Part shown: positions 52,235 through 60,773 of the stretch, one piece after another
How the letters are laid out: the number at the start of each line of letters is the position of its first letter
Position numbering within the stretch: the stretch's first letter is position 1
Assembly (NCBI GenBank): GCA_013322215.1
Contig: JAAMEZ010000036.1
Coordinates: forward strand, 372,001-436,000
DNA: 64,000 nucleotides
Source of the DNA: Martinezella rhizogenes
Lineage (GTDB): Bacteria; Pseudomonadota; Alphaproteobacteria; Rhizobiales; Rhizobiaceae
Reading direction: 5' to 3'
The notes under the pieces: generated by a model
Seen by the model: only the letters and a program-made list of their open reading frames with translations
Told to the model about the DNA's origin: nothing
The model's database searches: none
Program-made: the position numbers and the translations under genes

Positions 52235-52740
52235 AGGAATGATTTGAGCCGCTGCTCGTCGGCAATCGTCGCATTGCGGTTGACGATGGTGCGGCCTCTT
52301 GAATCCTTCATCACATAACGTCCGCTCTGTATATTTTCGCTCATGCCATCCTTGTGTCGAACGGTGATCGAACCGCTGCCGTCACCCGTAGAGGTAGACT
52401 GATCGGAATCGACCTGGCTTTGCGTTGCGCTCTTGGTGCCGGACGATTGGCCATTGGCGTTGCCGTTCCCATTGCCGTTATTGCCATTTCCGTTGCCATT
52501 ATTGCCGTTCCCACCTCCATTGCCGCTATTGCCACCGCCGTTCCCGTTGCCTCCCCCATTGCCGTTTCCGCCGCCGTTACCATTACCGCCACCATTGCCG
52601 TTACCCCCTTTGGCCTCGACTATTTGCTGCGCAAATATCGCGGAAGCGCCGTGAATTTTGATGGTGTAGGGAAGTGCTGTGCTGACCATGGTCAGCAACA
52701 GGCATGGCAAAGCAGCAACAAGCTTTCGACGCAATAACAC
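52228..52740 (-). CDS. Secreted Gly/Asn-repeat protein
   Basis: The 170-residue protein has a signal peptide (RKLVAALPCLLLTMVSTALP and following hydrophobic part). After a short linker it enters a tract of GGNGNG repeats of about 60 residues (roughly residues 44-97), then a Gln/Ser/Thr stretch and a C-terminal tail (SGSITVRHKDGMSENIQSG, RYVMKDSRGRTIVNR). The repeat type is that of the protein at 49223-49876, so the two may have related roles. It is convergent with the response regulator. AGGAGGCTGTAGGTG upstream of ATG 52740 is a good ribosome-binding site. Function unknown. Confidence 0.78.
   Translation of the reverse strand: MLLRRKLVAALPCLLLTMVSTALPYTIKIHGASAIFAQQIVEAKGGNGNGGGNGNGGGNGNGGGNGNGGGNSGNGGGNGNNGNGNGNNGNGNGNANGQSSGTKSATQSQVDSDQSTSTGDGSGSITVRHKDGMSENIQSGRYVMKDSRGRTIVNRNATIADEQRLKSFLH
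52455..52612 (-). repeat. Imperfect tandem repeat encoding Gly/Asn tract
   Basis: Repeating units of about 12-18 bases (CCATTGCCGTTTCCGCC-like on the plus strand) encode GGNGNG. The units are irregular and in frame, so this is a protein repeat prone to slippage rather than a CRISPR array. Confidence 0.75.
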
Positions 52741-53156
52741 CTACAGCCTCCTGAGGGCTCCGATTGGCTCCGGCGATGAGTGATCGTCGCTCCGCGACCC
52801 GAACGCGCCGCCATCTTTCGCCAATTGGCATGGATCTCCGATCCCATATCAAATCGCTGCAACACCGCGATGGGTCAAGTCTTATCAGACGGAGAAACCT
52901 CCACTTGGACTTCAGCAATCACAGCCAAGACCTTTCGCCGACATATCGTCAGACCAACGTCCGAGAAGGAGCTGGACCGAAGCCCAATTGCATGATGGCG
53001 TTATTGAAAACGACTTCGCTTGGTCGATATGACTGCGGACACGCCGACGCCTTGCCAATGCGAAATGCCATGGTTGGGAACCCGATAGTGCCTCTGCAAA
53101 AGTTGGCACTCAATATATCGATGCCCGCGCAATCGATCCGACAAAGGGGGACTGCG
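52741..53156. other. Intergenic region, no gene recognised
   Basis: A frame that continues upstream of the 53157 gene to 52764 has no family-like sequence or start site, so the gene is taken to begin at 53157. The left end carries the promoter of the Gly/Asn-repeat gene. Confidence 0.4.
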
Positions 53157-53480
53157 ATGACCCAACACTGGAGGATATTTCTAGCCCGTTCCGCACCGCC
53201 GGGTGCAATATTGGATTTCTCGGCAGCCGAGTTCGCTCTCGAGGTCGCGATCAATTTGCGATATTGCCTGAACCTCGTACGGCCAACGCCGGAATGTATC
53301 GATTTGGCTGACCTCGTTTTGCTGCGTGCCGGAAACTATGGCGAGGCCAGAATGGGGCATAAGCCACAGCTATTCGCAGAGGCAGAAGATGAACTTGCCA
53401 AGGCAACAAGGCTGCTCGAGATCGAACTTGAATATTGCGCGAAACAGAACATGAAAGGCAGCTGCGAACAAGCCGCCTGA
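53157..53480 (+). CDS. Hypothetical protein (107 aa)
   Basis: The ATG at 53157 has GGGGG seven bases upstream, a strong site, and the frame is the C-terminal part of a longer open stretch. The protein looks soluble and mainly helical (AEFALEVAINLRYCLNLV, AEAEDELAKATRLLEIELEYC). No family recognised and no operon partner. Confidence 0.55.
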   Translation: MTQHWRIFLARSAPPGAILDFSAAEFALEVAINLRYCLNLVRPTPECIDLADLVLLRAGNYGEARMGHKPQLFAEAEDELAKATRLLEIELEYCAKQNMKGSCEQAA

Positions 53481-53782
53481 AATCTTCGCCATATTATCTG
53501 CTACGATAAAAGCGAAAAAACCTGGCCACCAGGTGAGTTTCTGATTGCCGGTGACGAGCGCCTGCGGACTTGGCGACCGGTATGATTTGCCAATGGCATA
53601 TCAAGAGGGAGTGCCAGCCACCCGGAAGCCGGGCGATTGCCTTCAATGCTACGACGACGCATCACGGCACGATATGCGGCTTTTATTGGCTATTGCTTGT
53701 CAAAGAATGGCGGCGATGATGTTCGCCGGGGAGGCCCCTTGCGGCGGCGCATACCTTAAGGGTATGCGCACGAAAACAAAGC
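53481..53782. other. Intergenic region, no gene recognised
   Basis: About 300 bases between the hypothetical gene and the convergent DUF1127 gene. A plus frame at 53545-53805 shows no family resemblance and runs into the DUF1127 gene on the other strand. Confidence 0.4.
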
Positions 53783-53929
53783 TTAGTTGCCGCGAGCGCC
53801 GCTGACGGCGTAGGGGATATGCGAGCGGGCAATGCCGAGATCACGAAGAACATGATCGTCGAGGGCGGAAAGCTCGCGGATGGCTCTGCGCTGTTCGCTA
53901 AAGCGCTTAATCTTTTCAAATACTCTCAT
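53783..53929 (-). CDS. DUF1127 small arginine-rich protein
   Basis: The 48-residue protein begins MRVFEKIKRFSEQRRAIREL and continues SALDDHVLRDLGIARSHIPYAV, the DUF1127 signature found in many small rhizobial proteins. Some members influence RNA or phosphate metabolism and others are part of stress regulons; role here is unknown. AGGAGACCG precedes ATG 53929. A longer in-frame opening at 53992 is not supported. Confidence 0.8.
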   Translation of the reverse strand: MRVFEKIKRFSEQRRAIRELSALDDHVLRDLGIARSHIPYAVSGARGN

Positions 53930-54277
53930 TTTTCGGTCTCCTTTGCTGACGCGAAGGAAATAGGCATTTATCCGCCTAAATAAAATGCACATGCCTGCAA
54001 GATAGCCATGCCACTTTTGCAGGGCTCATGACAACGAAACTGGCGGGATGAGCACATGCTTGTTCTTACCGTCATACTCGAGAGTGCGATCGATCCTGAA
54101 TCCGTCACCGCTGGCAGATCGCTTCCTTCCTCGACCGTTACGGCCCCGATTGCGTGTCCCTATCCCCTGCACTGTTCGCTGAGCGAGCGTAAGGACAGGC
54201 ATGGCCAAGGCTCATCGGCGGCGAATTGAGGGGCGTAGATGAGGCAGCGGCGTGCAGCGCAAATAAACCTGGCTGCA
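53930..54277. other. Intergenic region, no gene recognised
   Basis: Roughly 350 bases between the DUF1127 start and the LacI stop. A 60-residue minus frame (54026-54208) is basic and lacks a ribosome-binding site. The DUF1127 promoter must be in the left part. Confidence 0.4.
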
Positions 54278-55297
54278 TCAAAGGCTGCCACGAAGGATCA
54301 AAGCCAGGGGGAGACGCCTTATGCGCTCCCCTATTTCCCGTCCCGAAAGCCGCGCCAGCAGCATCTCGCCGGCGGAATGCCCAAGCGCGGCACTATCGAC
54401 GCCGATGGTGGTCAAGCCGGGTGGAATTTCGGCAGCGATATCGCTATCGCCGAAACCGATGACAGCTAGATCCTCAGGAACCGAAATGCGGCGCCGGCGC
54501 GCTTCCATGATGCAGCCGAGCGCGAGCAGATCGTTTCCGCAGAACAGGGCTTGCGCACCGGTCTCCCTTTCCAGAAGTTCCGACAGGCATCGGCGTCCGT
54601 CGGACAGGCCAACCACATCATCGACGAGCAGCTCCCCGACCAAATCGAGTCCCGCCTCGTAGCAACCTTCGCGGAAGCCCTTCAGGCGCAAAGCGCCACG
54701 GCCGCCCTTGCGGCCGATATAGGCGACCTTCTTGTGTCCCTGCTTGGCAAGACTTGAGGCTGCCAGCTTGCCGGCCTCGGTATTCGAGAAGCCGACCAAC
54801 ATGTCGATCGGATCCCGGGGCAGCGCCCATGTCTCCATGATCGGGATGTCGAGCCCCCGGAGGATCTCGCGGTTTGCTTCGAGCTCGATAACCCCTGTGA
54901 ACATCACGGCAGCGGGCTTCAGCGCTTGCAGCGAGCGGATGGCAGCCGTTTCGCGTTCGTAGGAATAGGAGGTCTGGCCAACGAGAAACAGGTAGCCTGC
55001 GGCCTCCAGAACTTCCGCGCAAGCATGCAGGGCAAGCGCGAACTGTTCGCTGAACATGTTCGATGCAAAAGCGAGGACGACATTGGATCGCCCGCTTTTC
55101 AGCGCGCGGGCAAAGGGATTGACGCGATAGCCGGTCTGCCTCACCGCCTGAAAAATGCGCTCACGTTTTTCTGCGCTCACCTGTTCGGGATTGCGCAGGG
55201 CGCGCGATACGGTGATCGGCGCAACGTCCGCCAGCCGCGCAACATCTCCGATACTGGCGGAGGCGTTGCCATCCGATGCCTGTCCGCCGATCCGCAT
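54278..55297 (-). CDS. LacI-family regulator, last gene of amino-acid/deacylase operon
   Basis: The 339-residue protein has a LacI HTH (SIGDVARLADVAPITVSRALR near residues 15-34), hinge helix (FARALKSGRSN) and effector domain. The start at 55297 (MRIGGQ) has GAGG seven bases upstream; an upstream ATG at 55384 gives 29 extra residues without a site. It lies 25 bases beyond the deacylase stop or overlaps closely depending on start, and is the last gene of the run that begins at 60750. The twin AACGTT-centred sites at 60774-60824 are its probable operators. Confidence 0.85.
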   Translation of the reverse strand: MRIGGQASDGNASASIGDVARLADVAPITVSRALRNPEQVSAEKRERIFQAVRQTGYRVNPFARALKSGRSNVVLAFASNMFSEQFALALHACAEVLEAAGYLFLVGQTSYSYERETAAIRSLQALKPAAVMFTGVIELEANREILRGLDIPIMETWALPRDPIDMLVGFSNTEAGKLAASSLAKQGHKKVAYIGRKGGRGALRLKGFREGCYEAGLDLVGELLVDDVVGLSDGRRCLSELLERETGAQALFCGNDLLALGCIMEARRRRISVPEDLAVIGFGDSDIAAEIPPGLTTIGVDSAALGHSAGEMLLARLSGREIGERIRRLPLALILRGSL

Positions 55298-55409
55298 CGC
55301 GTCCTCGGCCGGAGAAGCCGGAATGCGGACGACATCGTCATAGATGACGGCACCATCATGTACATCCCTTTGATGATCAACCATGAATGTTCGGCCCCAC
55401 GCTACCGTC

Positions 55410-56417
55410 TCAGTCCTTGATTATCCGTCCGACCTGAATGAGGCAATCACCGGCTTGGCATTGCGTGTGCAGGCGGCGGGAAATGACGATGCCGGCGGCG
55501 GCGAAGCGCAGCTCCTCTTCGGGCTCTCCAAGACGCTCGAAATCATGGTACCAGCCTGCGACATCGCCCTCTTTCACCTCTGCGCCGATATCGACGGCCG
55601 GCTCGAACCAGCCCGTGCGACTGGCGTAGATCGCCTGGTCGTGCGAGTCGAGCTTCAGCAGACGGGTCGCCTGCGGTTGCGACCGAGTCGGCAGCAGCGA
55701 TTTGTCGGTGATGCCGGCTGCAATCAAAAGACTGTTGATGGCGAGCGCTGAAATCGACATGGTTTCAGGCGTCACCGTGCCGCCGCCGCCGAATTCGCCG
55801 CTGATGCCGATCGCGCCCGCGCGTGCGGCCGCGGCCATCGATGTCGGAGCGTCCACGCCGTTCCGGGCGATGAACGCATAGGGCATGCCGAGCGCTTTCA
55901 AAAGCTCGGTCGCCCGCTTGTGACGTTCTGGATCGTCGCTCTCTTCGATCAATCCAGTCGGCAGGTGAGCCATCGACGTTCCGCCGGAATGCAGGTCGAA
56001 AACGATATCATGACGCGGGAAGAGATCATGCTCGAGGAAATGGGCCATGCGGCTTGTCGGCGTACCCTCGAGGCTGCCCGGAAAGGCGCGGTTCAGGTTG
56101 CCGCCGTCGAGCGGCGAGCAGCGGCGCGCATTCATCACTGCCGGCATGTTGGCGAAAGGCAGGATCGTCAACGTGCCATGAATGTCCTGCGCCGTGACAG
56201 CGCGGATAAGACGCACGAGATTGATCTCGCCCTCATATTCGTCGCCGTGATTGCCGGCCATCAGCAGGACCGAAGGGCCTTCGCCGTTGCGAATGACGCA
56301 TATCGGGGTGCGAACATGGAAATAAGGCGATCGGTCGACGGAAAACGGAGCCGAAAGCCAGGCGGAATGCTTGCCGTCTGCGCTAAAGTCGATCGAATGG
56401 AATAGTCCGGTATGCAT
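55410..56417 (-). CDS. Zinc deacylase of succinylglutamate desuccinylase/aspartoacylase family (DoeB-like)
   Basis: The 335-residue protein has the M14-type zinc motif LMAGNHGDEYEGE (His and Glu ligands) near residue 55 and the third ligand in VFDLHSGGTS near 142. The catalytic Glu lies in ISGEFGGGGTV near 205. Homologues include N-acetyl-diaminobutyrate deacetylase (DoeB) and aspartoacylase, which remove an acyl group from an N-acyl amino acid. GGAAGG before ATG 56417 supports the start. The gene follows an amino acid ABC importer and precedes LacI. No other ectoine genes (doeA, ectABC) are visible, so the substrate is probably a different N-acyl amino acid. Confidence 0.85.
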   Translation of the reverse strand: MHTGLFHSIDFSADGKHSAWLSAPFSVDRSPYFHVRTPICVIRNGEGPSVLLMAGNHGDEYEGEINLVRLIRAVTAQDIHGTLTILPFANMPAVMNARRCSPLDGGNLNRAFPGSLEGTPTSRMAHFLEHDLFPRHDIVFDLHSGGTSMAHLPTGLIEESDDPERHKRATELLKALGMPYAFIARNGVDAPTSMAAAARAGAIGISGEFGGGGTVTPETMSISALAINSLLIAAGITDKSLLPTRSQPQATRLLKLDSHDQAIYASRTGWFEPAVDIGAEVKEGDVAGWYHDFERLGEPEEELRFAAAGIVISRRLHTQCQAGDCLIQVGRIIKD

Positions 56418-56478
56418 GAGGTGCCTTCCGCGCCGGATGCCCGGCATTTGCATGAGCGGTATTGGTCTAAGGGCTTGA

Positions 56479-56500
56479 AGGCCCGCCGGAAGGCGGGCCT
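56479..56500 (-). promoter_or_regulatory. Stem-loop between binding-protein and deacylase genes
   Basis: AGGCCCGCC-GGAA-GGCGGGCCT is a perfect 9-bp stem capped by a GGAA tetraloop. It lies in the 100-base gap after the binding-protein stop. No T-tract follows on this strand, so mRNA protection or partial termination is more likely than complete termination. Confidence 0.7.
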
Positions 56501-56516
56501 GGAATTGCCGATGATC

Positions 56517-57296
56517 TTACATGTGCGGAAGGGTCTGCTCTTCCTTGAAGAAGGTCTTCTGCAATTTCGCCAGGTCACCGTTCATGTTGTGATAGAACAG
56601 GAATGTATTGATCCAGTTGAGAAAATTCTGCTCCCCCTGCTTCACCGCGACATGAGCCGGCGATTGGCGGATGAGAAAGGCGAGCGAGACCGGCTTGCCG
56701 GGATTGTCTTCCGTCACCTTCGCCGCGATCGCGCTGTTTTCAGCAAAATACTGCGCCTGCCCTGCCAGGAATGCCGAGATTGCCGAAGGTGTATCCTCGA
56801 ACCGGATCAGCTTGGCATCCGGCGCATTGTCCGTCAGCCATGTGTCGAGAGTCGAACCCTTGGCGACGGCAATCTGCTTGCCGGCAAGGCCGGCGACATC
56901 CGTAATCGGAGCACCGGGGGCACCGAAAACGCCCAGGCTGACCGCCGCATAGGGCTGGGAAAACATCACTTGCTGAGCCCGTTCCGGCGTGGCGCCGGCT
57001 GCGGCGATCAGCACGTCGATCTTGTCGGCGAGCAGGCTCGGAACGCGGCTCGGGCCGGTCAACGGCACGATTTCGAGCTCGGCATTCAGATCCTTTGCCA
57101 TCATGCGGGCAAGCTCGACATCAAGACCGGTGTCCTTGCCATCCTGGCCCTTATACCCCCAGGGCGCGGCATCGAGGAGCACGCCGACACGCAATTTGCC
57201 GTTCGAGATGACGTCGGCGAGCGTATCGGCACTGGCCGGCAAGGTAAGGCTTGCGAGCGTGAATGCCGCCGCGAAGATGCTGCTCATAAATTTCAT
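56517..57296 (-). CDS. Periplasmic amino acid-binding protein (solute-binding family 3)
   Basis: The 259-residue protein has a Sec signal (MSSIFAAAFTLASLTLPASA) and the family 3 pattern KLRVGVLLDAAPWGYKGQDGK near residue 34, GLDVELARMMAKDLNAE near 58 and DVLIAAAGATPERAQQ near 95. A typical arginine for the amino-acid carboxylate is expected near the latter. It feeds the two permeases encoded upstream. The ligand is presumably an amino acid or N-acyl derivative suited to the neighbouring PLP enzyme and deacylase. Confidence 0.9.
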   Translation of the reverse strand: MKFMSSIFAAAFTLASLTLPASADTLADVISNGKLRVGVLLDAAPWGYKGQDGKDTGLDVELARMMAKDLNAELEIVPLTGPSRVPSLLADKIDVLIAAAGATPERAQQVMFSQPYAAVSLGVFGAPGAPITDVAGLAGKQIAVAKGSTLDTWLTDNAPDAKLIRFEDTPSAISAFLAGQAQYFAENSAIAAKVTEDNPGKPVSLAFLIRQSPAHVAVKQGEQNFLNWINTFLFYHNMNGDLAKLQKTFFKEEQTLPHM

Positions 57297-57332
57297 ATCA
57301 TTCCCCTTTTTTGAATGGCTTCCTTCCGTCGG

Positions 57333-58064
57333 TCATTGATTGTGGTGACCGATGAAACTTTTGAGCTCCGGCGTTTGCGGATTGGCAAAGAGGCTCTTCG
57401 GGTCTCCCTGTTCCCAAACGCGGCCTTGATGCATGAACACGAGCTTGGTCGCGACATTGCGCGCGAAGTTCATTTCATGGGTGACGAGCACCATCGTCAT
57501 GCCCTGCCGCGCCATCTCCTCCATCACTTTCAACACTTCGCCGACCAGTTCAGGGTCCAGCGCGGAGGTGACCTCGTCGAACAGCATGAGATGCGGCGAC
57601 ATGGCAAGGCAGCGGGCGATGGCGACACGCTGCTGCTGGCCGCCGGAAAGCTGCTCGGGATAGGCGTGGAGCTTGTCGGCCAGGCCGACACGCTCCAGCA
57701 CGGAAAGAGCAAGCGCGCGAGCCGCCGGTCTTTCGACCTTACCCGTCAGCACAGGTGCCAATGTGATGTTGCGCTCGATGGTCATGTGCGGGAAGAGGTT
57801 GAAGGCCTGAAAGACGATGCCGACCTTCTGGCGCATGGCACGCAGATCGCGCATATCCGCCGAGACCGACTGTCCTTCGAGCAGGATCTCGCCGCCCTGG
57901 ATGGTCTCCAGCGCGTTGATGCAACGAAGCAATGTGCTTTTGCCGGAACCGCTGCGTCCGATGATGGTGACGATCTCGCCCTTCTCGATATCGAGCGAAA
58001 CGCCCTTGAGGACTTCGAGATGGCCGTAGTTCTTGTGGACGTTCTTGATTTCAACGAGCGCCAT
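57333..58064 (-). CDS. Polar amino acid ABC ATPase (GlnQ/HisP type)
   Basis: The 243-residue ATPase has Walker A GRSGSGKST near residue 37, signature LSGGQQQRVAIARCLA near 138 and Walker B LMLFDEVTSALDPELVGEVL near 160. The QALNLFPH-like AFNLFPHMT block is typical of this subfamily. The start overlaps the permease stop by 14 bases. It powers the two-permease importer. No anomalies seen. Confidence 0.93.
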   Translation of the reverse strand: MALVEIKNVHKNYGHLEVLKGVSLDIEKGEIVTIIGRSGSGKSTLLRCINALETIQGGEILLEGQSVSADMRDLRAMRQKVGIVFQAFNLFPHMTIERNITLAPVLTGKVERPAARALALSVLERVGLADKLHAYPEQLSGGQQQRVAIARCLAMSPHLMLFDEVTSALDPELVGEVLKVMEEMARQGMTMVLVTHEMNFARNVATKLVFMHQGRVWEQGDPKSLFANPQTPELKSFIGHHNQ

Positions 58065-58701
58065 TGAGCCGCGCCTCCAGCTTGCGGGACCAGGTGGTCA
58101 AGGGAAAACAGATGGCAAAATAGATGCCGGCGATCAGCAGATAGACGAGAAGCGGCTGGAAGGTTCCGGCGCTGACCATCTGACCCGCGCGCGCCAGCTC
58201 GACGATGCCGACGACCGAGGCGAGCGAGGTATTCTTGATGAGCTGCACCAGAAAACCGACCGTTGCCGGGAGAGCGACGCGGAATGCCTGCGGACCGATG
58301 ATGTGGATGAATTGCTGTTGCCAGGAAAGGCCGAGACAGGCACCGGCCTCCCATTGTGCCTGCTTGACGGCCTGAATGCCGCCGCGCCACACGTCGCCCA
58401 GGAAGGCTGCCGTATAGATGGTGTAGGCGGTGCCGACAGCGACCAGCGCCGGCACGTCGGTCCCAAGCAGGACCGGCACGCCGAAATAGAAGAACATCAG
58501 CAGCCCGAGCAGCGGGATACTCTGGACGAGATCGATGAAGGCGCTCGCGGCGTAACGCGGCAGCATGACTTTACCGCTGCGGGCAATGGCAAGCAGTACA
58601 GCCAGAGGCGCGCCGAATGCCAGCGCCATGGCCGCCATCAGGAAGGTCCATTCCAGCGCCGTCAGAAGAAAGAGAAAATCGGAAAATGTAAACGAGCGCA
58701 T
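58051..58701 (-). CDS. Polar amino acid ABC permease (HisM/GlnP type), second
   Basis: The 216-residue permease has about five membrane helices and the HEQ-type loop EAGACLGLSWQQQFIHIIGPQAFRVALP near residues 136-163. The partner permease gene is immediately upstream (9-base gap). Its stop overlaps the ATPase start. Confidence 0.9.
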   Translation of the reverse strand: MRSFTFSDFLFLLTALEWTFLMAAMALAFGAPLAVLLAIARSGKVMLPRYAASAFIDLVQSIPLLGLLMFFYFGVPVLLGTDVPALVAVGTAYTIYTAAFLGDVWRGGIQAVKQAQWEAGACLGLSWQQQFIHIIGPQAFRVALPATVGFLVQLIKNTSLASVVGIVELARAGQMVSAGTFQPLLVYLLIAGIYFAICFPLTTWSRKLEARLNGAR

Positions 58702-58710
58702 CGCCTGATC

Positions 58711-59379
58711 CTATCGATGCATCGGCCAACGAAAGACCATCCGGCCGATGACGGCAAAGGCGATCTTGAAGAGGATGACGAGTGCAAAATAGATCGCGCA
58801 AATGAGGGTGTAGACCTCGAAGCTGCGATAGGTGCGGCTGTCGATGAAGCCGGCGACGTGAAACAACTCGTCGGCGGATACCTGCGAGGCGATCGACGTG
58901 CCGAGTAGGAGAAGTACAAACTGCGCCGTGACGGAGGGATAGATATTGCGCAGGGCGGGCGGCAGCACGATCCGCGACAATACCTGCCAGCGCGTGAGGC
59001 CTAGGCACAATCCAGCCTCGACCTGGCTGCGGGGGATGGAATCCAGCCCCGATCGGATGATCTCGATCGCATAGGCGCCGAAATAGGTGGAGAGCGCGAC
59101 GATTGCCGCCTGGATCGGCGAAAATTTGAGGCCAAGGCCAGGTAGAACGAAGAAGATGATGAAGATCTGCAGCAACACGGGGGTGTTGCGGATGACCTCG
59201 ATATAGGTCCTGATCGCATATCTTACCGGCTTGGGTCCACCGCGCAGAAGCACTGCCCCGGCAATGCCGATGACGATGCCGGCAGCAGCTGCAACAAAGG
59301 TCAGCAGCAAGGTCGTCATGACCCCGTCATATAGCTGCGCCTCATAGCGCCAGATGGGTCTGAAATTCAGTTGCGGCAT
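58711..59379 (-). CDS. Polar amino acid ABC permease (HisQ/GlnP type), first
   Basis: The 222-residue permease has LTFVAAAAGIVIGIAGAVLL near residue 25, TYIEVIRNTPVLLQIFIIFFVLPGLGL near 57 and the loop SQVEAGLCLGLTRWQVLSRIVLPPALRN near 117. It forms the channel with the following permease. A RIME-like repeat lies between it and the upstream PLP enzyme gene. Confidence 0.92.
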   Translation of the reverse strand: MPQLNFRPIWRYEAQLYDGVMTTLLLTFVAAAAGIVIGIAGAVLLRGGPKPVRYAIRTYIEVIRNTPVLLQIFIIFFVLPGLGLKFSPIQAAIVALSTYFGAYAIEIIRSGLDSIPRSQVEAGLCLGLTRWQVLSRIVLPPALRNIYPSVTAQFVLLLLGTSIASQVSADELFHVAGFIDSRTYRSFEVYTLICAIYFALVILFKIAFAVIGRMVFRWPMHR

Positions 59380-59390
59380 GTCCCGCTCCC

Positions 59391-59493
59391 AGAGCTTTTC
59401 CGCTTTTCTTCGAATCGCGAAAACGCTCTATCCTTTTGTTTCTACGTAATTCCGGACGGAAAGCCGCTACGCATTTTTCCTGGAATTGCTCTA
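59391..59493. repeat. RIME-like rhizobial intergenic repeat, copy 2
   Basis: About 103 bases, the second copy of the element at 23846-23949, in the same orientation. Shared blocks include TTTTCCGCTTTTC, CGAATCGCG, CTCTATCCT, ATTCCGGACGG, GCCGCTACGCA and TTTTTCCTGGAA. Its last three bases, CTA on the plus strand, are the TAG stop of the PLP enzyme gene. Confidence 0.8.
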
Positions 59494-60750
59494 GTGAAAA
59501 TAGGTACTGTAGCGATGCGCGATCCGGCCGGCGGCATCGGTGACATAGAAGAAGCGCCAGCGGTCGAAACAGGTGCAGGGATGCGAAATGCCGAACTCGA
59601 CGATATCCCCGATCTTCATGGCGCAGCCACCCGCGATTGCCAGAAAGGCGTGCTGGTCGTTAAGTTTCGTCACCTTCGCCTTTGATGACAGATCGTCGTC
59701 CAAAGCAGCGCCGTCCCTGTGAAGTACAAGCGGCAGCGGCTGGTCCTGGTCGAAGGAAACGTCGCGCATTCCCATGCCGACGATTGCAAGCCCCGGCTCC
59801 GGTACGGAAATAACTTCGGCCCAAAGGCGCATAGCAGGCTTGAACCGCTCATTGGCAATGAAGGGCTTACCGTCGAGCATCAGCAGGGCGCGGCGATCCA
59901 GCGCCTCGAAACCGCGCCTATATATGCCGTGATCGGAAAAGAAGATCGCGCCGGAGCGCAGCAGAGGGGTCGCGTTACCATCAGCCTTCGCGATCGGCAT
60001 CAGGGCATTGATGACGCGATCGAAATGGGCAGAACCGCCCGCAGACAGCAACAGAGCCTCATCAGGGCTGGCCTGCCGGGCGAGAACAAAGGTCTCCGCC
60101 GTCAATGCGAAGAGGGCAGCCATATTGGCATCCAACCGTTCGGGCGTCTCACCGGTAACGGCGCCCTCATAGGTGCCGACCCCGGCAAGCGTGAGGGATG
60201 GAGCCGACATGATGATATCGATGATCTCTTTTGCCTGTGAGGTGGTGCGTGCGCCAGTTCGACCTGCTCCGACTTCCACAAGAACCGGGAGAGGCGCTTT
60301 ATCCCGTCCGCTGAAAGCTTCCACGAATGCGCCGGCCGCTTCAGTCGAGTCGGCAAAGCAGCAAATCTTCGCACCGGAATAGGCATCCGCCAAGCGGCGC
60401 AGCCGCCGCGCGGACGCAATCCCGCCGATCTGGTTGGCGATCAATATGGTTTTGACGCCGGCGGCCAGCATGATTTCGGCTTGCTGCAGATTGGCAACCG
60501 TCGCACCCCAGGCGCCGGCCGAGATGAGATCACGCGCGATCTCCGGACACATCGGTGTCTTGGCATGCGGCGCGATCCTCGCGCCATAGGCACCGAGGAG
60601 AGCAAAAAACGTATCGCGATTGTGACGGTAGGTATCCTCGTCGACCGTGAGCGCAGGCAAGGCAACTTCGCCGCCAGCTGGACGCAAGCCCTTATACTGC
60701 GCCCCCTCTTCCTCGACGATAGCCGTTGAACCCGACACTTGTTGAGACAT
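59491..60750 (-). CDS. PLP-dependent D-amino acid enzyme (D-serine dehydratase / D-threonine aldolase-like)
   Basis: The 419-residue protein has the alanine-racemase-like barrel with PLP lysine in ARIAPHAKTPMCPE near residue 63, VLVEVGAGRTGART near 163, and a C-terminal His/Cys zinc-type block GISHPCTCFDRW near 395, as in DSD1-type D-serine dehydratases and D-threonine aldolases. Such enzymes deaminate D-serine or D-threo-3-hydroxyaspartate or cleave D-threonine. The ATG at 60750 was chosen. It is first gene of the operon, before the amino acid importer, so the imported molecule may carry or release a D-hydroxy amino acid. The stop codon lies at the RIME boundary. Confidence 0.85.
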   Translation of the reverse strand: MSQQVSGSTAIVEEEGAQYKGLRPAGGEVALPALTVDEDTYRHNRDTFFALLGAYGARIAPHAKTPMCPEIARDLISAGAWGATVANLQQAEIMLAAGVKTILIANQIGGIASARRLRRLADAYSGAKICCFADSTEAAGAFVEAFSGRDKAPLPVLVEVGAGRTGARTTSQAKEIIDIIMSAPSLTLAGVGTYEGAVTGETPERLDANMAALFALTAETFVLARQASPDEALLLSAGGSAHFDRVINALMPIAKADGNATPLLRSGAIFFSDHGIYRRGFEALDRRALLMLDGKPFIANERFKPAMRLWAEVISVPEPGLAIVGMGMRDVSFDQDQPLPLVLHRDGAALDDDLSSKAKVTKLNDQHAFLAIAGGCAMKIGDIVEFGISHPCTCFDRWRFFYVTDAAGRIAHRYSTYFH

Positions 60751-60773
60751 GAATTTCAACTCGATCCCCATTT

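Noticed and set aside
52455..52612. CRISPR-like repeat array
   Set aside because: Units are short, irregular, in frame with a signal-peptide protein and have no spacers.
52764..53156. N-terminal extension of the 53157 gene
   Set aside because: The extension lacks protein-like character and a start site, while a strong ribosome-binding site marks 53157.
54278..60750. Ectoine degradation operon
   Set aside because: Only the DoeB-like deacylase fits; doeA, ectoine-type binder genes and the usual AsnC/GntR regulators are missing.
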